Assembly: GCF_009650605.1 (NCBI RefSeq)
Contig: NZ_WAJT01000001.1
Coordinates: 1,736,001 to 1,800,000 of the forward strand
From: Labrenzia sp. CE80
GTDB lineage: Bacteria > Pseudomonadota > Alphaproteobacteria > Rhizobiales > Stappiaceae
DNA: 64,000 nucleotides
Reading direction: 5' to 3'
Of this stretch, positions 59,184 through 64,000 are shown piece after piece (position 1 is the first letter of the stretch; the number at the start of each line of letters is the position of its first letter). The position numbers were made by a program, and so were the translations under genes. The notes under the pieces are model-generated. The model was not told where the DNA came from, made no database searches, and saw only the letters and a program-made list of their open reading frames with translations.

Positions 59184-60116
59184 TCAGCATCCTCCAGTCT
59201 CTGGTGCGGTAGCAACTGCGACGAGCGTGTCTGTCGCGTCGATCTTGCGCAGAGCCGCCTCATATGCAGCTGTGAGTTCAGGCGTATCGAGTATCGAGAG
59301 AGTTGACTTATGTCCACCTGGCTTTTCATCCGCAAGCCAAGTCATGTGGTTAGACAAGGGGTAGCGCTGAACTCCTTCAATCATAACCTGTTCAAATCCA
59401 GCATATGAAACCATCCGCCGTAAGCTCTCACGCGTATGCAGCAGCAAATGCTGGCTCCAAAGGGTAAAGGCCTTAAATGCTTCGCAGCGGATCTGCGATA
59501 GGAGCAAGTCGCTTGCGTGCGGAACCTCGACAATAAGTCGTCCACCTGGCCTCAGCTTGGACCTCATCGAGGCCAGATCAGTTAATGGATCTGGAAGATG
59601 CTCCAGTACGTGAAAGCAAAAAAGTGCATCCAGTGAAGCATCTTCGATCTCCTGCAATGAGCGAACACAGCAAATGCCATCCTGCCGCAGAGCCTGCACA
59701 TAGCTTTCCTGCAACTCTACTCCGACTACGTCTCCTGCATCCGCCGACGCCGCTTGGAGAAAAGCGCCGTCCCCACATCCAAAATCAGCAATGCGCTTTC
59801 CAGCATAGAATTGGTCGTAGGATTTCGACCGTCGCAATGCATCGGCTTTGACTTCATAATCTCGAGCGCCCGCTCGCGCGACGCTCTGCTGCCGATACTC
59901 ACCGTCGCAATAGGTCTCGTCCCCCACATAAAATGCGTCAATGAAGACAACTCCAGAAAGTCTATCGCGATGGACGGTGAGAGACTTTAAATCACGCGTC
60001 TCTTCTGCATAGATCTCCAAAGTATCTGCACTCGAAAGTTTCAGAACCTCAAGGGTCTCCCGAATCCGATTACGTCCTTCAAGTACTTTTTGTGAAGGTC
60101 TACCTTTCGAAGTCAT
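59184..60116 (-). CDS. SAM-dependent methyltransferase
   Basis: A 310-residue class I methyltransferase of the Methyltransf_23 type. The SAM loop is RIADFGCGDGAFLQAA near residue 110, the acidic residue VVGVEL follows, and CFHVLEHLPDPLTDLASMRSKLRPGGRLIVEVPHAS is the diagnostic post-motif. Such enzymes are frequent in glycan clusters and may methylate a sugar. It lies 38 bases after the cytidylyltransferase gene on the same strand, so it is probably co-transcribed with it. Confidence 0.88.
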   Translation of the reverse strand: MTSKGRPSQKVLEGRNRIRETLEVLKLSSADTLEIYAEETRDLKSLTVHRDRLSGVVFIDAFYVGDETYCDGEYRQQSVARAGARDYEVKADALRRSKSYDQFYAGKRIADFGCGDGAFLQAASADAGDVVGVELQESYVQALRQDGICCVRSLQEIEDASLDALFCFHVLEHLPDPLTDLASMRSKLRPGGRLIVEVPHASDLLLSQIRCEAFKAFTLWSQHLLLHTRESLRRMVSYAGFEQVMIEGVQRYPLSNHMTWLADEKPGGHKSTLSILDTPELTAAYEAALRKIDATDTLVAVATAPETGGC

Positions 60117-60154
60117 CTCGTCTCCAATCCCCCTGTCCGCTGAAGCACATGGTT

Positions 60155-61336
60155 TCAGTTGCCAAGGCTCTTCCTCGAAATCAGCAAGTCACAAAACTCA
60201 CGCACAGCACCCTGACCGCCGCTTCGCTCCAAAACAACATCAGCCTGCGCCTTTACCTCCGCTTGCGCACTGCGTGGTGCCGCACTGAGACCACAGGCAA
60301 GCATCGCAGGTAAGTCGCTGATGTCCTCGCCGATGAAAGCGATCTCTCCCCACTCCAATCTCTTGGCAAGGCGCCATTCGTCCAATGCTGCTTTCTTGTC
60401 AGAGGGGTGGGATCGAAATTCCATTCCAAGTTTGCGCGCACGCGCTGCAGCGAACGGACTATGCTCACGCTCAAGCATGAGAAGGTCCGTTCCCCGGCCA
60501 ATCAAGTGATTCAACCCCATCTCATCACTGCGATTGCATCTGATAGTTTCATTTCCATCAACAGAAACGAATACGCTATTGTCGGTATGAACGCCTTCAA
60601 AAGAGCTTACCAACGCCTTGATTGACGCGATCGCGTCCATATTGATTGCGCCGGTGAAAGGTGCAGTTTTGATGAAAGCCTCAGCTATATCCCAATCCTG
60701 GGAAGTGTCTATCTCGATCCAGGTCGAGTCCAACGGTACAAGTATCGTCTTTCCACAATAGCGATTTTCAGTCTCGAGAAACTCTGGGACGCGCATCGCG
60801 TAAACAGCGCCATTTTCGCGATATCGTGAGGATATATCCTGTCGGCGAATTCTCGGTAAGCTGGGGTCGTGATTAAGTCCTACGCCTGCACCGTGCTCAT
60901 CGACTTCCCAGTAGAAGCCGTGATCGTCAACAACAGATATTGCACTGGTCGCATCCTCAGACAAAAGTGCTTCCACCACGTGATCAACATGGTGCGCGAG
61001 TGTGAAGGGAGCTGTGCATTGAAGAAAGACAAGAATGTCCGGCGGCCCCTCCAGCAAGGTGGGCTCATTGCGAAGTAGATGTATCAGTGCCGATTCCGAA
61101 CTTGCAGTTGGTCCGCTCAACTCGTCCGGACGCTGAAACCCTATCGCGCCATACTTATGCGCCACTGAAAGAATCTGCTCGGAGTCGCTGGATACAAACA
61201 CGTCGGAAATGAACCGCGACCCGAGCGCGGCTCGAACCGTTCGCCCCACAAGAGGAATCCCGTTCAGCGGACGAATGTTCTTCCCCGGCAATCCGACCGA
61301 CCCACCGCGGGCCGGAATCGCGGCAACAATCTTCAT
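60155..61336 (-). CDS. neuA: CMP-nonulosonate synthetase fused to a degenerate HAD domain
   Basis: 393 residues. The N-terminal half (1-225) is an acylneuraminate cytidylyltransferase: AAIPARGGSVGLPGKNI, LQCTAPFTL, YRENGAVYAMRV, WIEIDTSQDW. The C-terminal half (235-393) is a KdsC-like HAD domain, but motif I reads SFEG (Ser245, Glu247) instead of DxDG, and motif II has Glu instead of Ser/Thr (LLMLERE). Lys314 and the GEDxxD motif remain. The phosphatase part is thus predicted inactive and may serve in oligomerisation, as KdsC-like tetramers do. GGAG precedes the ATG. Confidence 0.9.
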   Translation of the reverse strand: MKIVAAIPARGGSVGLPGKNIRPLNGIPLVGRTVRAALGSRFISDVFVSSDSEQILSVAHKYGAIGFQRPDELSGPTASSESALIHLLRNEPTLLEGPPDILVFLQCTAPFTLAHHVDHVVEALLSEDATSAISVVDDHGFYWEVDEHGAGVGLNHDPSLPRIRRQDISSRYRENGAVYAMRVPEFLETENRYCGKTILVPLDSTWIEIDTSQDWDIAEAFIKTAPFTGAINMDAIASIKALVSSFEGVHTDNSVFVSVDGNETIRCNRSDEMGLNHLIGRGTDLLMLEREHSPFAAARARKLGMEFRSHPSDKKAALDEWRLAKRLEWGEIAFIGEDISDLPAMLACGLSAAPRSAQAEVKAQADVVLERSGGQGAVREFCDLLISRKSLGN

Positions 61337-61374
61337 CTTAGAGGCTCCAAGATTCCCAATTGCCGCCTTTTGCT

Positions 61375-61983
61375 CTATCGGTCATTCGCTGTCCTTTCTT
61401 GTAAAAATGGCGACAGACGACCAGTCAGATGAGCCTCCTCAAATCCGTGGTCACGAATGGTCTTTGCGTCGTGCGCGATCTTGAGGATGACATCATCGCC
61501 CTCACTATGGGCGACAGCATCCAGTTCCGGGATCCAGCCAAACAGATCGGTTCGAAACTGGGTCGCCAGTCCTCCGCCGCTTACGAGCATTGCGTCTGGA
61601 TCAACGGCCTTGATCACACGAGCGATTTCAGTTTGCCACTTCAACGTGGTGATCAGGCCTGACAATCCTATGACATGTTGACTACCGACCTTGTTGAGCG
61701 TTCGAGATATGAGACCGCCTGCTTCTTCGAAGGTGAGCGTTCTGCCAAGTTCCAAGCCACGTTTGGCAGCATCTTCATCCCGCACGCGATAGATATTGAG
61801 ATCAATAATGGTCGGTTCTGCGCCATATTCGCGCAGACGCGCGGCCAGCAAATCAGGCCCAAGAGGCGGATTATTGGGTTTGGCCTGTTCCCAAATGGGC
61901 ATATTGATGAGGGTAGCTTTTACCCCAGTAAGGGATGTGTATTTAAGCTCATCCAGAAATGCCCCGGGGAAAACAACCTTCAT
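61375..61983 (-). pseudogene. Truncated B12-binding radical SAM protein (N-terminal domain only)
   Basis: A 202-residue open frame matching only the cobalamin-binding domain of B12-dependent radical SAM proteins: ATLINMPIWEQAKPNNPPLGPDLLAARLREYGAEPTIIDLN, GLSGLITTLKWQTEIARVIKAVDPDAMLVSGGGLATQF, HSEGDDVILKIA. The frame stops before the CxxxCxxC radical SAM domain, which is absent from the 38 bases before the next gene. It looks like the surviving 5' part of a gene cut by recombination; a functional stand-alone domain is less likely. Confidence 0.7.
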
Positions 61984-62432
61984 TCGTCGTGCCTGCTATG
62001 CCCTGGTTTGTGTTCTGTGCAACCTGCGGGGCTGTCCCAGACGCGCATTTGTTCAACCTTAAGTCCTTGCGGCCTAAAGCTATGTCATAGTGTTGGAGCT
62101 GAAAGCTAAAAATGCAGTGGACATAGGCTTATATCCCGTATTCGCATAAGTGCCGGTGGACTCCGAATCTCATCTAGAAACATTTGCATTAGTTGAATCG
62201 TCTCACAAGTGAGATTTATCACCATGGCTCATGGCCCTCCACTAATAGCGAAGTCTCCAGCGACCTGCCCAAGATGATTAGGTGCCCAGAACAACGCTTA
62301 CCATCATCTTGTTGATAGGTTGCCATAGCTCGGGCTTCTTGCCTTGCCCGACAATCTCGAAGGCCTACGATCTAACTACGGTCGACATGCTGGTCGAGCC
62401 TTGAAATACATACGTCAGCAGGGACACACTCC
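61984..62432. other. Divergent intergenic region in the glycan cluster, no gene seen
   Basis: 449 bases between the truncated B12-domain gene and the TylF-like methyltransferase gene, noticeably richer in A+T than the flanking housekeeping genes. It must contain promoters for both directions. Short open frames in it match no family I recognise; decayed coding sequence cannot be excluded. Confidence 0.5.
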
Positions 62433-63113
62433 ATGGCCTCCCCTTCACTTGAAATTCGGGACCTCAAAAGTGACGATATCTGGGACCATGAGAACGGCTA
62501 TTTCTGGTTCTCGGAACCTTCCCGCTTAAACAAGGCACTCGCGCAGTATGATCTCTACAAGATGATTGTGGACTTGCCTGGCGACGTGTTCGAGTTCGGC
62601 GTTTTCAAAGGCTTGTCTCTTATCCGCTTTGCGACCTTTCGCAATTTCATGGAAGATCAGACCTCTCGCAGGATCGTCGGCTTTGACACGTTCGGAAAAT
62701 TTCCGACTACGAACATCCACTCGAGTGACGACCTGGAGTTTGTTGAGGCTTATGCCTCCGAAGCGGGAGATGCGCTCGCGAAGCAGGATCTTGAAGTCAT
62801 TCTAGCGAGGAAGGGTTTTTCCAACACGAAGTTGATCGAAGGCAATGTCTTCGACACTCTGCCCGAATACCTTTCCAGCAATCCCGCCACAAGAATATCG
62901 CTATTGCATCTGGATATGGACGTGATGGAGCCGACTGACTTTGCGCTGGAGCTTCTTTATGATCGCGTCGTTAAAGGCGGCATCATCATGTTCGATGACT
63001 ATCAAGCCGTCGCAGGCGCCACGATTTCTGTTGATCGCTTTATTGAGAAGACCGGATTGAAGTTGGAAAAGTTGCCCTACTACCGACAACCCGCGTTTGT
63101 CAGAAAGCTATAA
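62433..63113 (+). CDS. TylF/MycF-family O-methyltransferase
   Basis: A 226-residue SAM-dependent enzyme of the macrocin/mycinamicin-type sugar O-methyltransferase family: GDVFEFGVFKGLSLIRFATF (SAM loop), RIVGFDTFGKFP, and the metal-binding region LLHLDMDVMEPTDFALELLYDRVVKGGIIMFDDYQAV, where the Asp residues bind magnesium. The family methylates hydroxyls on sugars. AGGG lies 10 bases upstream of the ATG. It is the only rightward gene between the leftward nonulosonate genes and points to a methylated glycan. Confidence 0.87.
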   Translation: MASPSLEIRDLKSDDIWDHENGYFWFSEPSRLNKALAQYDLYKMIVDLPGDVFEFGVFKGLSLIRFATFRNFMEDQTSRRIVGFDTFGKFPTTNIHSSDDLEFVEAYASEAGDALAKQDLEVILARKGFSNTKLIEGNVFDTLPEYLSSNPATRISLLHLDMDVMEPTDFALELLYDRVVKGGIIMFDDYQAVAGATISVDRFIEKTGLKLEKLPYYRQPAFVRKL

Positions 63114-63133
63114 TTTCAGGGTTGAACCGCTCT

Positions 63134-63646
63134 TCATGTCGCCGACTGCAGCATCTTTCCGTTGATGAGCAGATCACTCAGCTCACGAACGGCTCCATCG
63201 CCTCCGCTGCGGCTCAGCAGGATTGTTGCGACCTGCTTTATTTCAGGGCGTGCGTTCGCCGGAGCTGCCGCCAGCCCACAGGCCTTCATACACTCCAGAT
63301 CGTTGATATCATCACCAATATAGGCAATTTGGCTCCACTCAAGGCCATGGCTCTTTCGCCAATTGTCCAGGAATGACAATTTGTCGATCACCTTGTGCGC
63401 AACTTCCATCTGGAGTTTGGCGGCTCGTGCAGCGACCACCTTGTTGGCCTCGCGCGAGAGCATCAGCAGAAGGACGCCGCGATCCCGCAATCGTTCAATG
63501 CCCATTCCGTCGGCGCGACTACACCTTACGAGCTCAGTTCCGTCTTCATCGACCAGGACACTGTTGTCGGTATGCACGCCGTCGAAATCAGTAATAACTG
63601 CCCGAATTTGATCAATCGGCTTTACATCCTTCGAGCAGCTCGACAT
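63134..63646 (-). CDS. KdsC-like HAD phosphatase (KDN-9-phosphate phosphatase-like)
   Basis: A 170-residue cap-less (C0) HAD phosphatase: motif I VITDFDGVHTDNS with nucleophile Asp20 and acid Asp22, motif II LLMLSREA, motif III Lys in KVIDKLS, motif IV YIGDDINDLECM. It is an intact paralogue of the inactive domain fused to the cytidylyltransferase. Its ATG overlaps the NeuB stop by one base (TGATG), so synthase and phosphatase are coupled, as for KDN-9-phosphate synthase and phosphatase in Bacteroides. A KdsC role is possible but less likely given the partner gene. Confidence 0.87.
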   Translation of the reverse strand: MSSCSKDVKPIDQIRAVITDFDGVHTDNSVLVDEDGTELVRCSRADGMGIERLRDRGVLLLMLSREANKVVAARAAKLQMEVAHKVIDKLSFLDNWRKSHGLEWSQIAYIGDDINDLECMKACGLAAAPANARPEIKQVATILLSRSGGDGAVRELSDLLINGKMLQSAT

Positions 63647-64000
63647 CAAGAGACCTTGTTGAGCAGCTTCTGAGTTTGCGAGGCTTGCTCGCCTTCCCGC
63701 CACTTCAACTTGTGCCGCTGAGGCACTTCGATATCTAGAATATCCATCGGTTTGTAAGTCAAAGCCGATGCAACCGCCTTGATATCGGAGCAAAGCTGGC
63801 GCAATTCCTCAGGCTCCAAGCTGGCGGAATGGTCAGTGCCTTTCCAAGTGCGGTCGAGCGTGAAGTGCCGCTCTAGGTAGGAGAACCTGCCCTGACCGTA
63901 ACGCTCTGCACCCGCCACACCAAGGGTTGTGGCAGCGACATCGATGGCAATCCCAAGGTGGTGACCCGAAAAGCCAATTGCGCCGACCCGGTCGCCATAG
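63646..64000 (-). CDS. neuB: NeuB-type nonulosonate synthase (3' end only, runs off right edge)
   Basis: The last 117 residues of a sialic-acid-synthase-type TIM barrel: GDRVGAIGFSGHHLGIAIDVAATTLG and YLERHFTLDRTWKGTDHSASLEPEELRQL, the conserved PEP-binding end of NeuB/PseI/LegI. Only 51 residues follow SLEPEEL, too few for the usual antifreeze-like SAF domain, so this belongs to the short synthase type or has lost that domain. It is translationally coupled to the HAD phosphatase. Sugar product (KDN, pseudaminate, legionaminate or other) cannot be told. Confidence 0.87.
   Translation of the reverse strand, partial: YGDRVGAIGFSGHHLGIAIDVAATTLGVAGAERYGQGRFSYLERHFTLDRTWKGTDHSASLEPEELRQLCSDIKAVASALTYKPMDILDIEVPQRHKLKWREGEQASQTQKLLNKVS

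Noticed and set aside
1..64000. CRISPR arrays, tRNA/rRNA genes, IS elements or prophage
   Set aside because: No regularly spaced repeats, T-loop-like sequences, transposase motifs or phage genes were seen. The only long direct repeat is the psd-derived pair.

Overview
The window reads as chromosomal DNA of a GC-rich alphaproteobacterium. The best fit is a Hyphomicrobiales member of the Stappiaceae (Roseibium/Labrenzia-like). This rests on the psd-pssA pair, zur-znuBC, class II DAHP synthase, DUF2865 and DUF2059 secreted proteins, a CreA homologue, Atm1 behind an ArsR regulator, LacI-controlled sugar ABC operons and a soluble PilZ-containing chemoreceptor. The genus is an inference. I found no tRNA, rRNA, CRISPR array, transposase or prophage gene.

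1-14.4 kb is a carbohydrate uptake and catabolism island. A MalFG-type ABC operon (binding protein and two permeases, running off the left edge) is divergent from a LacI-type regulator. A second LacI regulator is divergent from an Rbs-type ABC operon, which continues into a TIM-barrel sugar isomerase/epimerase. Each regulator has its own candidate palindromic operators. A Gfo/Idh/MocA dehydrogenase follows, bracketed by two paralogous GT87 (DUF2029) membrane proteins.

14.8-26 kb holds a zinc uptake operon (znuC-znuB-zur), a MarR-GNAT fusion whose start codon abuts a 15-bp-arm palindrome, an SDR, pssA/psd for phosphatidylethanolamine synthesis, an MFS gene flanked by a direct repeat copied from the psd start, a LysR gene divergent from a 60-codon small gene, and a Cys-rich ArsR-Atm1 operon.

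26-57 kb is mostly housekeeping: a LysM protein, LOG, the tightly packed cysS-GFA-cimA-rarD operon, an L,D-transpeptidase, a small secreted Cys peptide, a BigR/SqrR-like regulator, CreA with a degenerate metallo-beta-lactamase-fold protein, MarR, DUF2865, gltX, MFS, nadE, a response regulator, class II DAHP synthase, a VIT-family transporter, a GGCT/PLP-enzyme divergent pair, a diguanylate cyclase, gor, DUF2059, rpiA, the PilZ chemoreceptor and gph.

57.3-64 kb is a nonulosonic (sialic-acid-like) sugar and glycan modification cluster. It holds a TPR-plus-glycosyltransferase protein resembling Caulobacter FlmG, two methyltransferases, a CMP-nonulosonate synthetase fused to a HAD domain that has lost its catalytic aspartates, an intact free-standing HAD paralogue, a truncated B12-binding radical-SAM remnant, and the 3' end of a NeuB-type synthase without room for a SAF domain. 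This is the part most likely to hold something undescribed: a KDN-like phosphorylated route to a possibly methylated sugar used on flagellin or another surface protein.
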